DNA from: Polytrichum commune
Taxonomy: Eukaryota > Streptophyta > Polytrichopsida > Polytrichales > Polytrichaceae
Assembly (NCBI GenBank): GCA_950295325.1
Contig: CATNTY010000041.1
Location: 1 to 21,560, forward strand
DNA: 21,560 nucleotides
Direction: 5' to 3'
Shown here: in pieces, positions 7,393 through 17,424 of the stretch
Layout: every line of letters begins with the position of its first letter
Position numbering within the stretch: the stretch's first letter is position 1
The notes under the pieces: generated by a model
The model's database searches: none
What the model was told of the DNA's origin: nothing
The model's input: the letters and a program-made list of their open reading frames with translations, nothing else
Position numbers and translations under genes: made by a program

Positions 7393-8347
7393 GTGGGCAC
7401 CATTTTGGGCTCACAGCAACTTAGCCAACTACCCGTCCACCTCCAAGTACCACATCGGATATTCACGCATCAAGCAGCTCGTACGGAGATCCCACAGAGG
7501 CCACCGATTCATTATCTTATGTTTTCACCATCGTTGGAGCATTCCGATGAACAGGCCGTAGCAATGCCAACAGGAGTCGTACGTACTACCTCATGTATGG
7601 TCCTTTCAACCAACCCACCAGAGGACGAAATGGCCCCATCTTCTCTTGGCCAACCTAATGTGCAACAAGATGATCATGAATTTATAGTTCAACCTGGTTA
7701 AGATAGGATATGGATAGCCCCAGACCCTCACATAGATCGGGCTATATCACCGTCTCACGATGTAGAGGCAGGGCCCAGGATCACTCATCTAGAATCGAGC
7801 AGTCCCCAACCAGTTGCACCGGATGACCCAGTGGTTGGACATAACTCACGCTCTAGTAGCAACCCAATGGAAGAATCGATATTGCGCAGCTCTCCACCAA
7901 AAATATTCAACCCTTGGCCACATCCGACGTACAATTTGCAAGCCTTAGTTGCTGCAGTGTCACAAGCTGCAGGTAACACAGAGCAAAATCTTGGGATGGG
8001 CAAGCAATGGAAATGGTATGTTGACCTCACTCAACAAGAACTTACTCATCGTAATCAATGTTTGCGGTGAGAGAGAGATGGCAAATCTAAACTTATATTG
8101 TGGAAACGACCTCCGTAAGTTAGCTGATTCGGCTAAAAACGTGAGCTGGTAGGTAGTGTCCAGGACATGTTTCAAGCCTTAAACGGAATTTGTAGGGGAT
8201 TGTACGTCAAAGGAGATGTCTAGGAATAAGGAACTAATTTGGGAGGTGTTTATGCAAGGCTTGTACGTGACTAGCGGCGAACTAGTTAATGGAGCAAGGA
8301 AGGAGTGCAAAAATCCATTAACAAACAACTTTCAACCAGAGAAATAA
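7393..8347 (+). pseudogene. Broken reading frame of unknown, probably transposon, origin
   Basis: Frame 1 is open 7393-8068 apart from a TAA at 7699. After a one-base shift near 8045-8070, frame 2 continues to a TAA at 8345-8347 with internal stops TAG 8150 and TAA 8180. The product would be about 310 residues. The first half is rich in Pro, Ser, Gln and His with no hydrophobic core; later parts are more globular, with KQWKWYVDLTQQELTHRNQ and, near the end, KELIWEVFMQGLYVTSGELV. No known domain was recognised. GGGCTCACAG at 7401-7410 is a possible 3' splice site, so the real start may be an upstream exon. The last codons FQPEK-stop and the 3' flank recur at 21091-21109 onward as FQPKK-stop, which supports a real, multicopy gene and a transposon origin. 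Confidence 0.5.
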
Positions 8348-8780
8348 TTTTGAAATGATTCGATTCTTTGGAGTGCAGGCTTTTGGATTACCATACACCA
8401 TTTCAATCGTCACTCGTTTATGATCCTTTAGTAGTGGAGGTTAAATGTTGGCGTCATGTGGTCACTCTTTTTTATCAGACACCTATTTTTGAATGATGTA
8501 TCTAATTACAGATAATATTCTAGGTTTGAAGACTATCAAAATTGAGAAGGTTTATGTGGTCATTCAAAAAGGAAGAGAATTTTCACTTTGATTTCTTATA
8601 AATAATGCATCTCAACTCTCATGATACTGAATCTTGGGATCACAATTGTTTATAGAGCATTTTTTGGAGTCCAATGGCAATTTCCATCCAACAAAAATGG
8701 CACCTCACAAAGTAACTCTTTAATCTCAAGCCAAGCCCAAGAGAGCAACAAGGAGAAGACCCCCAACATGACTGAACTTA
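8329..8780 (+). repeat. Dispersed repeat R2, copy 1 (3' end of a coding element)
   Basis: About 440 bp recurs in the same orientation at 21090 to the window end, at roughly 80% identity by eye. It starts inside the last codons of the broken frame at 7393-8347 and continues as non-coding flank. A core of 46 bases (8441-8486, with ATGTTGGCGTCATGTGGTCA) is identical in both copies. Copy 2 has about 30 extra bases just before that core. The right boundary cannot be set because copy 2 runs off the window. Confidence 0.88.
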
Positions 8781-9560
8781 ATGTACGCATTGTCATACAA
8801 ACAACACACAGCAAAGGCCAAGAGTCGCCATCTCCACCTCAACACAATTGGAGAGACAAATCATAAAGTTAATCTTATTTACATCATGTCACTCCACACC
8901 ATGACTAGTCTACGACAATTTTTACACCTCATAATTAATAACCGTATGATAAAATTCCTAAACTTATCCAACGTACATAATTATCCATGCAGGTTGGAAG
9001 GGCCCACCCCACAAATAAGGGTGTGTCTTACACCGAAGGCATTAGGCTATGGCCCTTAAATAATCATGGTAACCCCACTTTTTGGATGACATCCTAGAGA
9101 AGCAATTATTTTCGAGGGCACAAGCCCTTAGTGTAAACCCGAATTCCCACCACAAATTTCATCAAGCCTACCTTCATGAACCATCGCAAAAACAATAGAC
9201 CCTACAATCCTGGCCAACAATATCCACACTTATCATGTCGAAATCCATGTAGATTTTTCATCCACTGAAGATGTTATGGGTTGTGGTCCAAAACTACCCT
9301 CATGTAAACCTAAAGTGGATAGCCTGCGACGCTCTCAACCAATGAAGATTCAAGAACTCTTCATAGCCATGGCCTAATGACTTTCGTGTAAACAGGCCCT
9401 ACGGCTACTTAAACTTAACTTACCTTACACCTTGCATCTCAAACTGGACAGAGACCAGGTCTTAAAAACCATCACTTCTGTAACTTCATCTTCACCTGAC
9501 TCAAGATCAGTTAAAATCACGAGCTCTCACACTTCAGAGAATCAACACTTTACGAGAAAA
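8781..9560. other. No gene seen
   Basis: No supported gene, RNA or repeat. The stretch is moderately C-rich on the plus strand and lacks the tandem structure seen on its left. Confidence 0.45.
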
Positions 9561-9564
9561 ATAA

Positions 9565-9607
9565 CCAATGAAGGTAACTCCAACTAAGTCAGCCAGCCTG
9601 TATATAA
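9565..9607 (+). promoter_or_regulatory. Candidate core promoter (CCAAT and TATA boxes)
   Basis: CCAAT at 9565-9569 is followed by TATATAA at 9601-9607, then a pyrimidine-rich stretch from about 9635 to 9690 as in plant 5' leaders. A start site would be expected near 9631-9637. No intact gene follows, so this is either a chance match or the promoter of a decayed gene or element. Confidence 0.3.
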
Positions 9608-9639
9608 CTGAGGAGTGAGCTGCGAGACTCCATAGCTCA

Positions 9640-10136
9640 TCTTTGCCTTCTGCACGCTCTTTGTGCTCCTCTCCTACTCTCCATTCCTCAACACCTCTCA
9701 CTCGCTGACTCAGAATAGAATTCCTTTAGACCTAGACTTCTTGTGCAGGATAGATTCATGTTTGAAGTTTCAACAAATCTCATATCTCAGCTGGTCCTTT
9801 AGTTCCTTACACAGTAGAAGAGAACTTGTCCATTACAAGCATCCTTTGCAGTTTGTCTATTGAAAACTCATATTGAGAATATGCATAAACAAATGTATTC
9901 CGTTGTCAAGCTGAGGTTGTTGGTTCCATGTTTTGGATAACTGGCAACTGAAGACCTCTTGCTGACAACCACAATGATGAATTTATGCATTTTCTCATCA
10001 TGAGATGTGATGTACGAATTGCAATGGACAAGATGTTTCCACCTTCCTTCAATCCATACTCTTCGCTTTCCTCCCTCTTGGTGCAAGATGAGCTCCCTAT
10101 GATATTCAGCTGAAGGAGACTTTGTTTTTTTTTAAA
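9640..10136. other. No supported gene downstream of promoter candidate
   Basis: A plus-strand frame open for about 66 codons (9663-9863) and a minus-strand frame of 72 codons (9868-10086) are visible, but neither has a recognisable motif. GAGAATATGCATAAAC and other AT-rich words are unremarkable. Confidence 0.35.
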
Positions 10137-10448
10137 TTAGCATTTTGTCACTACAAGGAGCATGTAGTCCACAAATGTCACTGGTTCATTGCCATCAGGA
10201 TTTAGATTGTTGGTCTCAAAATCAACTGGACAAATAGATCTGGATACCAAAAACCTACCAGTGTGGCAAAGACCCAGCGAAGAATCAACGATACATGATC
10301 CCTGCAGTGAGTGGAAAAAACATTGTCCATTCACTTGGTAGGGAATAGCTGTTGCCTCACCAATGATCACACTCGTGCAATACATTCTGAGAGTATGATC
10401 GATAAGCAAGCAACTACTTGTACCAGGTAACTTGTACGTTCCACAACT
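10137..10448 (-). pseudogene. Cysteine-rich open frame, unidentified exon-like fragment
   Basis: On the minus strand a frame of about 103 codons is open from 10448 down to a TAA at 10137-10139. It contains nine cysteines. Visible stretches include SCGTYKLPGTSSC near the start, CTSVIIGEATAIPYQVNGQC in the middle and GLCHTGRFLVSRSICPVDF toward the end. The even cysteine spacing and lack of low complexity make it look more like real protein than most frames here, perhaps an extracellular domain. No signal peptide or start codon is placed sensibly; the first ATG falls 34 codons in. ATATATAG just upstream on the minus strand could be a 3' splice site, making this the last exon of a broken gene. 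The family was not recognised. Confidence 0.3.
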
Positions 10449-10451
10449 CTA

Positions 10452-11018
10452 TATATGTCTCAACAGTCAGTCTTTGGAGTTCGAAAGATTGAGGTAAAAC
10501 TAAAGATTAAGAGCAAGGTGCAGTAGTTTTGAAATCTAAATTATCAGTACTAGGCCTTGGTATACATCACAAGTTAGAAGATAGGTGAACTTGTTGAAAT
10601 GTGGCGTCAGGGAAGCGTTCTGGTTTCTGTGCATTTATGATAGATAGGCCTTGCTCAGATGTTCACTACTGGCCATCATGGATCTTATTTAGAAATCATC
10701 CTTTGCAAGATAATATTGCACTGTATAATGTGGATTAACTTCGTGTGTTCCTAAGGAGCTTAACAATGCTAGAGGGCCCTCTGCGACTCTCATACATTTC
10801 CACTAAATCCCCTTGCTCTTGCACCCAGTTGCAGTGGAAGGCAAGTGATGGAGATGAGAGAGAAGGAACTGAATGTCTCTGAAATAGTCCTTCTCAAAGT
10901 TTTAAGTTGAGAATGTTCACATTTCTTGATGTAATACTTCTGACAATTTTATTTGAACCAGAGGTGTGGAGGGCGCGATTTTAAGATCTCAACTTCATAC
11001 AACTACTTTGATGTTTAG
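10452..11018. other. No supported gene; possible intron or decayed gene
   Basis: Composition is closer to genic DNA than the surrounding spacer, with several splice-like words, for example TTTGAACCAG ending at 10961. No exon chain could be built. Confidence 0.3.
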
Positions 11019-11090
11019 GGTGGTGGGAGCCGGAAATGCAACTGTGGTTTCTTGTTTGCTTCTTGTGGTTGAGGAGCGTAAAGTAGACAG
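11019..11090 (+). other. Isolated exon-like 72-bp stretch
   Basis: The stretch is bounded by GATGTTTAG (possible acceptor) and CAG|GTGAG (a near-ideal donor). One frame reads VVGAGNATVVSCLLLVVEER followed by KVDR without a stop; the other two frames contain stops. The small glycine loop followed by a hydrophobic helix is faintly like Alba-type nucleic-acid-binding domains, but 24 residues are too few to assign. No partner exons were found within about 1 kb, so it may be a captured gene fragment or chance. Confidence 0.2.
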
Positions 11091-11225
11091 GTGAGAAGCC
11101 AATTCCTCATTTCTGAATTGTTGTATGACAAGCTTTCACTAAGCATTCATGGCCTTCTTCTTCGCGTTTATTACTCTCGATATTTTGAGATAGATTGTAG
11201 ATCCCTTATCTTGATATGAGAACTA

Positions 11226-11388
11226 CACTAAATATGATATTAAGTGTCACCAACCTTAGAAGATAACCCAACATTATTTGTTTTTCCTTATAAGAATTTG
11301 AAGTGATGATCTAAAGTGGTGCAATTACTAACACTTACCAGGTGAATTTTCATAAACTACCATATGACACCATTTATCATATTTAGTA
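11226..11388. mobile_element. Foldback MITE, family F, copy 1
   Basis: The left end CACTAAATATGATATTAAGTG is matched by the inverse of the right end (CACCATTTATCATATTTAGTA), and both are flanked by TA (11224-11225, 11389-11390). The arms are about 30 bp and the element is 163 bp. It shares its ends with the elements at 20121 and 20811. The TA flanks suggest a Tc1/mariner-like or similar mover, but TA alone is weak evidence in AT-rich DNA. Confidence 0.65.
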
Positions 11389-11390
11389 TA

Positions 11391-12868
11391 GTAAGATCTT
11401 AGTGTGAATTTTGGTACATGTGAAGCCTCTTGTGGTGAGTGCGTTTTTGACGGAGTGAATGTCACCAAACTGCACACCATAATGCCACAAAGTGGGCATT
11501 CTAAGCTTCTGTTGAGAGAGAACATCCACTTTTTGACATTGTCATGTGGAGTAAGGTGACAATCAATTTAGTCAAGATGCATTTAAAGTGTGCCCAGTTC
11601 AATTCCTACAAGCCACTGTCTTGCAGGTCAGTCTGTCGACTTTTACTAGATTTCTTGATGTTGAGGCGGAGATGCACAAATTCATGGCGTGATCCAGTTA
11701 GTGTCATGGAAGGCTTCGAATTGCGATACTAGAAATTGGTTTTGTTGTCCAACTGAGAGGGAAGTCCATCGGTTTTGTCAACAACAATATCACATTTAAT
11801 TCATTGCATTTTACCAACAGTTTCTTCAACCTGGCCCTTGAGATGTTGCAATGCTTGTATACATGTTGTCCATAGAATCTAGTGTACTTTTATTATTCCC
11901 AAATTAGTAGTCAATCCTTGACCAAAGTGTTTGTTGATTCCTGACATTTGCAGGTCTAACGCCAAAGAAGGGGGGCGCTAATGGAAATTGCAGAAGATGA
12001 ATGTTGGTTTTGTGAAGGTTTTGCACATTGTGCATGGAGTATTATTTCCCAATTCTTTCTTCATTTGAATTTATCATTAAAGTTATCCTTTGATTCAACC
12101 GGGAGTTTTGGTCAGGTGTTGGTTGCTTTGCATTCAAAACTTTCCATGTTGCAGTAAGTTGGTGCATGATCAAATTTGGTGCGGAGGTTTGAACATTGAG
12201 CATTCTATATTGATTCATTGGGGTTGAACTCATTTTGGCATGGCAAGAGGTTGTAAAACGAGTTCGGCCCCCAGTGAGTTAATATAGGATGTCCTTTGTT
12301 CATACCTCTACATCGAACATGGACCCAAAACTCACCGAACATGGAAAGTTTCGCTTGCAGATCAATCGACTCCAAACCGAAACTCCCGTTGAAGCAAATG
12401 ATAAGTCTATTTGGCAGCACGAATCTATGGCACGACTTCTTCTCCAAACATAAATAGTAAAATATTTGGATTGACACTCTTAATTAAACTAGTGTTGATG
12501 TAGTTGTACAATCATCTACATGAAACTTGAATCGGGTTGTGACCCACTGAATGTTTTTGCTCAGTGTTTGAGATGTTTTCATGTTACATGTAACGGCATT
12601 GCTAGAACGATGTTTTGCCTTAAAAGTGTATGCAATCAAACCATTAAAAATTGTGCTATCAAGGGTCACATCCATTTAAAATGTTTTGTTTTTGAAGATG
12701 TTGATTTCATTTAATTTACACCTTAGAGCTTTGAAAGGAGGGTCACTGTGTCTTTCTAGATGGATGGATGCATGCTTTGTGCGTAGTTAGATTTCACTCG
12801 AAATTAATTGAGTGGTTGTCATAAGGACTTGGGCCTCTTTATCAGTCAAAAAAGGTTGTAGTAACCTA
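11391..12868. other. No gene seen
   Basis: No frame has recognisable motifs. CTTGCAGGTCAG (about 11619) and TTTGCAGGTCTAAC (about 11949) contain possible splice sites, but no coherent exons. Nothing else stands out. Confidence 0.45.
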
Positions 12869-12885
12869 ATGTATGTATGTATGTA
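12869..12885. repeat. ATGT microsatellite
   Basis: Four tandem copies of ATGT (ATGTATGTATGTATGT) lie here. Confidence 0.85.
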
Positions 12886-13464
12886 TAAGTGGAAATTGCA
12901 ATCTCTATGTGGGGATCATTTTAATTCCAATAGAGATACCATGAGGTATGTGACATGCTCATTGTGGGTACTTCCACTTCCACTCCACAAACCAATGTGA
13001 TCGTTAGATCAAGCAGTTGAAGAACTCGTTCATTTAGTAAATTCGAGTGAGGGAGAGGGCCAGTGAGAAATTTGCAATCGTAGTTCATATGCTCTTAGGA
13101 TCTCCGGTCAAAGTGCAAAGTCCATGATTTGTGAAGCGATCGTGTAAGGGGAGGAATCGTGAGGGTCACATGTGATTAGAATGTCACTTACATGTGCCTA
13201 TTCATGTGTCATCATGTGTAAAAGAACAATCTACCACAATCAAACAACATGTTTTGCATTTGAAATTTTGTGAATGAGACACCTATGCAATGTATGGAAT
13301 TGGTGTCAAAGTGGTCACAAAATAAGATTTTGTTCCTTTGTCAATTAAGAGCGGTCCCTAAGGGGGATGTCAAACCTCCCCCTACGAGCTTTTCGGGGGA
13401 GATAGATACGGGCACGGGTAGCTCCGAAAAAGAAATCAAGATGTTTTGGACCTGACTAAAAACT
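12886..13464. other. No gene seen; small GC-rich hairpin
   Basis: A short stem AGGGGGA (13361-13367)/TCCCCCT (13377-13383) with a 9-base loop is the only structure noted. The region around 13340-13440 is more GC-rich than its surroundings, and a frame of about 61 codons runs through it without known motifs. Confidence 0.4.
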
Positions 13465-13655
13465 TATGCCGGCCCATCCAACTTCAAAAAAACCATTGCC
13501 TTTTCATTTTTGAAAGCCACTTATCCACAAAGCCCATGTTGAGTGCACTTCAACTTCAAGGTCCAAAATCATATATATGTGTGTGTGTGTGTGTGTGTAC
13601 TTCCACTTAGTAAATAAGCAATTGATTGGAATTTTAGCCCTGAAGTGACATAATT
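13465..13655 (+). repeat. Dispersed repeat R3, copy A
   Basis: This stretch aligns in the same orientation with 14941-15112. Shared landmarks in order are ACTTC-AAAAAAA, GCCACTT-TCCA-AAA-CCAT, TTGAGTGCAC, TACTTCCACTTAGTAAA or TTCACTTCCACTTAGTAAA, and ATT-ATTGG. Copy A has gained a TG microsatellite in the middle. Divergence is high, perhaps 25%, so it is an old repeat of unknown type. Confidence 0.7.
13571..13599. repeat. AT/TG dinucleotide microsatellite
   Basis: ATATATATG runs into ten or eleven TG units. The corresponding place in copy B of repeat R3 has only ATATTTATG, so the TG tract grew after the copies separated. Confidence 0.9.
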
Positions 13656-14833
13656 GTCAAGTAAGCACGTAATTAACACGGAAGTCACAAACATTACCAA
13701 GTCCTCATTAACATCGAGGTTTTAACTTAACAGTTGAAAGGGTCTTCGTCATTCAAATATAAAACTTAAGCTAACAGGTAACATGTGGATTTCTATTCTT
13801 GAGGTTGGGCAAATATGCTTAAAACAACACGATCAGAATTGATATACATACAATATATCAATCTAACCATTTTATATGTGTACATGCTTAAACCCTACTT
13901 CAAACCTAATTTAATTAGGTATCCACTTAAGCAAAATGACCACTTAAGACAAGCATAAGGCACACTTATCTTGCAATGAATCAGTTACAATAAGAGTAAA
14001 CTTGTCATAAGCGACAAACGATTAGACATTTTAGCATATATTCATGACAATAGTTTTTTTTAAATTGTTATTATTGTTATTTTTTTAGTAGAGTGACGCC
14101 TTAATTTATTATTTTAAAATGATTGATTTGTAATCAAATTTAATAATGATAAGCTTATGTAAACCAAGCACTCTTTAAGTAACCGCTCCTTTGCAATGCT
14201 AGTGAATGCATGGGAGTATATTAACTATGTGTATCTAACAATTAGCAAGCCGAAGGAAATGAAGGAAATGAGACATGTAGACAAGTCCATCATATGTAGT
14301 AAGAGTATTTTGAGGAGACTCTCCATTTATCCTTGCTTCCACGGGAAGCCAGTGTTTCTATCATTATCAAACTAAAAGTGTAGAGGTGTATATTTGAACA
14401 ATGAAATGAGGATATTGTCACCTAGCATACATTAGGATTGTGGTCCGGGAATGCAATCAATGTAGAGATTCAAAATGATGTGTGTAGGAAACAATCCTAC
14501 CAATCCCCTATTTATATTTACCATGATCATTCTAAGGGTGATTATTTTTTAATATTACCTCACTAATTGCAATTCATTCACTTGAAAAAACAAATTTGAC
14601 CAAATCATAGAATGAAATCGGCCTTCAAAACTTGCATAAAAGTCTTGAGTTGAAATGTTTGGTTTTTTCCTTTGAGGAATTATTGAAGAAAATAATGACA
14701 ACACATATTTACTACAGTTTTCTACCACATAGAATTTGCACAAGGTTTACCATGTAACCATCTTTTCATGTTTCTTAATGTCAATGATAAATAAGGGGAT
14801 TAAAAGTACCAACTCGAGTCATTTTGGTTTTCT
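13656..14833. other. No gene seen, AT-rich spacer
   Basis: The stretch around 14045-14160 is extremely AT-rich with T-runs. No gene, clear repeat or RNA was found. Confidence 0.5.
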
Positions 14834-14903
14834 ACCATATTGAGTGCCACCCCTGGGATGGAACCCATTGGCTAGAACATCATAGTGAGGACTCAATGAA
14901 CTA
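14834..14903 (-). other. Possible tRNA-derived SINE head
   Basis: On the minus strand TAGTTCATTGAG (14892-14903) resembles a polymerase III A-box, and 37 bases later GGGTTCCATCCC (14855-14866) resembles a B-box, followed by AGGGGTGGCACTC as in many plant SINEs and their source tRNAs. The spacing is a little short. The words ACCATATTGAGTGC recur at 15007-15020. There is no clear A-tail or target duplication. Confidence 0.3.
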
Positions 14904-14940
14904 TCCCTTGAGCAAAAGAGGGGGTTGATCAAAAAAACAT

Positions 14941-15112
14941 TGCTTGCCCCTTCCCACTTCGAAAAAAAGTTGCCCATGCATTCATCAAGGCCACTTTGTC
15001 CATAAAACCATATTGAGTGCACCTCATTTTCCAAGCCCAAAATCCAATATTTATGTTCACTTCCACTTAGTAAAAGAGAAATTAATTGGGATATTGTTCC
15101 CAAAGTCACAAC
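14941..15112 (+). repeat. Dispersed repeat R3, copy B
   Basis: This is the diverged partner of 13465-13655, in the same orientation about 1.45 kb away, without the TG microsatellite. Confidence 0.7.
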
Positions 15113-15425
15113 ACGAGTTGACGCGAAGACTTAACAAATAGTGACTCTATTAAATGAGATTTATAAGTAAAGTTGGATATCTTTCTCAACGCAGTTAAAT
15201 CAAAGTTGGTTACTGAATACCAAATCTTCTAGTAAGTTCGCGCGATTGTTTAGTGCACTGAAGATTTTCCGAAGAATAGGTCGGGCTTCGTGTGTATTGA
15301 TGCTGAACCTAAAGTTTGATCATTTCAAATGGCCTTTTATGTTGTCAATCCTAATGGAGCATGTCACCGGGTTCAATATTACAACACAAAAATGAGAGAA
15401 AGGGGTTGAAGCTACTGTCGCAATT

Positions 15426-15547
15426 AGTTTTGAGCTCATTTGTGGAGTTCAAGTGAGCTCAAAGTTGGTTCCCATAATGATGTACCAGTTTTGAGCTCAT
15501 TTGAAGAGCTCAAGTGTACTACAAAATGATTCCCACATGATCATTTG
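15426..15547. repeat. 61-bp tandem duplication
   Basis: AGTTTTGAGCTCATTTG starts at 15426 and again at 15487. Each copy continues with a GAGTTCAAG or GAGCTCAAG word and GTTCCCA-ATGAT or ATTCCCACATGAT. GAGCTC occurs several times, so each unit is also partly palindromic. Confidence 0.8.
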
Positions 15548-15786
15548 TGATAACACAAACATAATCTACATTATGTTTGAATTGTTGTGCTACCTTTGTT
15601 ATAAAAGAGCATCGAACTTTGCTTCCTGTGTTATCTCTTTTGGAAAGGTAGCTCGAGGGTCGAATTTGTGTATTATGATGTTTGTTCCAATTGATTTAGA
15701 CATAAGAAAAATGGACTATTTTACAACATGGGTCAAAGCACAAACAAAAATATAGAGATGCATAGGCATCTAATTGATGTTCGCTC

Positions 15787-15915
15787 CAATATCAACATCA
15801 ATCTCACTTTGCTTCAAAGTCATCCAAACCTTACAATTGGCATACCTAGAAAAATCATCTCCCAAACTCTTTCATTATTGCCATCTTTCACAAATTATCT
15901 TGATGTACCTTAATT
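15787..15915. repeat. Segmental duplication S, copy 1
   Basis: Shares order and sequence with 17288-17424: ATCAACATCA, TTCAAAGTCATCCAAA, CTAGAAAAATC, and the long word CTTTCATTATTGCCATCTTT followed by CACAAATTATC. In both places it is followed by the 239-bp array unit, so a larger module was duplicated. Confidence 0.85.
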
Positions 15916-16600
15916 GACATGACATGATAGGGCATGTCTTTGGACGGTGCATGACCTCAATTTATCAATGTCATTTTCTATGACGTGGTCATACGTACAT
16001 GGATAGCAATAATGCAAGCAACAGTTGTCATGTGCAAGGTTCAAGGACAAGCCCATGTGTCCTCTCACATCAACAATTTACTTGTAACCCATCGTTATAA
16101 TCTCATGTGAGACTCTTGTCATGCTTGAAATTTAAGCTATCTCTCTTCATGAAAAATATGAAATGACATGACATAGCTATGGACGGTGCATGAGCTCAAT
16201 TTATCAATGTCATTTTCTATGACGTGGTCATACGTACATGGATAGCAATAATGCAAGCAACAGTTGTCATGTGCAAGGTTCAAGGACAAGCCCATGTGTC
16301 ATCTCACATCAACAGTTTACTTGTTACCCATTGTTATAATCTCAGTAAGGATCTTGTCATACTTAAAATTAAAGTTATCTTTCTTCATGAAAACTATGAC
16401 ATGACATGACATGACATAGGATGGTGCATGTCCTCAATTTATCAATGTCATTCTCTATGACTCGGTCATACGTACATGGATAGCTATAATGACCTCAATT
16501 TATCAATGTCATTCTCTATGACTCGGTCATACGTACATGGATAGCTATAATGACCTCAATTTATCAATGTTGCTCTCAACGACTTAGTCATTAAAGTTGG
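15916..16600. repeat. ~239-bp tandem array with 61-bp inner array
   Basis: Units starting GGACGGTGCATG or GGATGGTGCATG begin at 15942, 16181 and 16419, a spacing of 239 and 238 bp. Each unit runs CTCAATTTATCAATGTCATT, a GGTCATACGTACATGGATAG word, ATGTGCAAGGTTCAAGGACA and a TGACA-rich end. In the third unit only the first part is present, and it is itself repeated with a 61-bp period (16430, 16491, 16552). TGACA pentamers (for example 16388-16415) mark the unit junctions. Confidence 0.92.
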
Positions 16601-16936
16601 CAAGTGGAAGAATTTAAGGACAAGTGGAGAGTTAAATTTCTCACTTGTTCTTAAGGTTCATACTACTCATAGATCCTTGCTCTCATTGCTTGTTGTAAAT
16701 AAGATTCTAAATATTCATGCCCCCCCCCCCCAACATCTAATCATCCAAATGGAATAAGACCCATATTAAGAGACATTGAGTTGTAATTTACTTTCTCCAC
16801 TCAACAAAACAATAGCGTCAACCTCCCCCCCCCAAGGACTTCAATTTTTTGTTGCGAAGGATTGGAAATACATAGAAATGGTTTTTGTGAAGTGAAAATA
16901 GCATCTCAATGCTAAGTGGGTGCATGTGCATAGAAT
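16601..16936. other. No gene seen; C-homopolymers
   Basis: A run of 12 C at 16720-16731 and one of about 9 C near 16825 are the only striking features. Confidence 0.5.
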
Positions 16937-16985
16937 GAGATTCAAATCCACATCCTTCCATCTTAAAAGTTATCTTGCTATGCCA
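16937..16985 (-). other. Possible tRNA-derived SINE head
   Basis: On the minus strand TGGCATAGCAAG (within 16973-16985) fits the first half of a polymerase III A-box, and GGATTTGAATCTC (16937-16949) is close to the B-box consensus, at a plausible spacing of about 35 bases. No cloverleaf could be folded and no tail was found. Confidence 0.3.
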
Positions 16986-17287
16986 CGTGCTATGCTCACT
17001 AATTCTTCAAGGCGATGTGGTAAACCACTTCATAAAGGAAACCTTGATAGAAAATAAAGAAGGCAAAAATCTTTGGGACCACAAAACAATATTACCGTGG
17101 AATATTGCAACATTGGATCATTACTACAATGTATCATTGTAACAATGATGTAACGATTAAACATTGCCAACATAATATTTAATGAAGAGATGGAATCACC
17201 CGAATAATAACATGTGTTAAAATCTTGAAGCAGCATGGGTAGGCATGGTAGATAATGAAAGAATTATGGGGTTAGGCACACAATAGA
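16986..17287. other. No gene seen
   Basis: AT-rich spacer with short ATTGTAACAATG-type words and no supported gene or repeat. Confidence 0.45.
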
Positions 17288-17424
17288 TGTTGCTTCTAAT
17301 TATCAACATCATTTTCAAAGTCATCCAAATCTTACTTGCAAAGTTGGCAAATCTAGAAAAATCTTCTCCAAATCTCTTTCATTATTGCCATCTTTCACAA
17401 ATTATCATAATGTACATGACTGAC
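17288..17424. repeat. Segmental duplication S, copy 2
   Basis: Partner of 15787-15915 about 1.5 kb away, in the same orientation, including the word CTTTCATTATTGCCATCTTT. Confidence 0.85.

Noticed and set aside
9663-9863. Gene following the CCAAT/TATA candidate
   Set aside because: The frame lacks an ATG near the start, has no motif, and no further exon was found.
14819-15109. 96-codon minus-strand frame
   Set aside because: It overlaps repeat R3 copy B and the SINE-like head; the matching part of copy A is not open, and no domain is seen.
16720-16731. C-run as a functional site
   Set aside because: Isolated homopolymers of this size are common in plant spacer DNA and nothing around it suggests a role.
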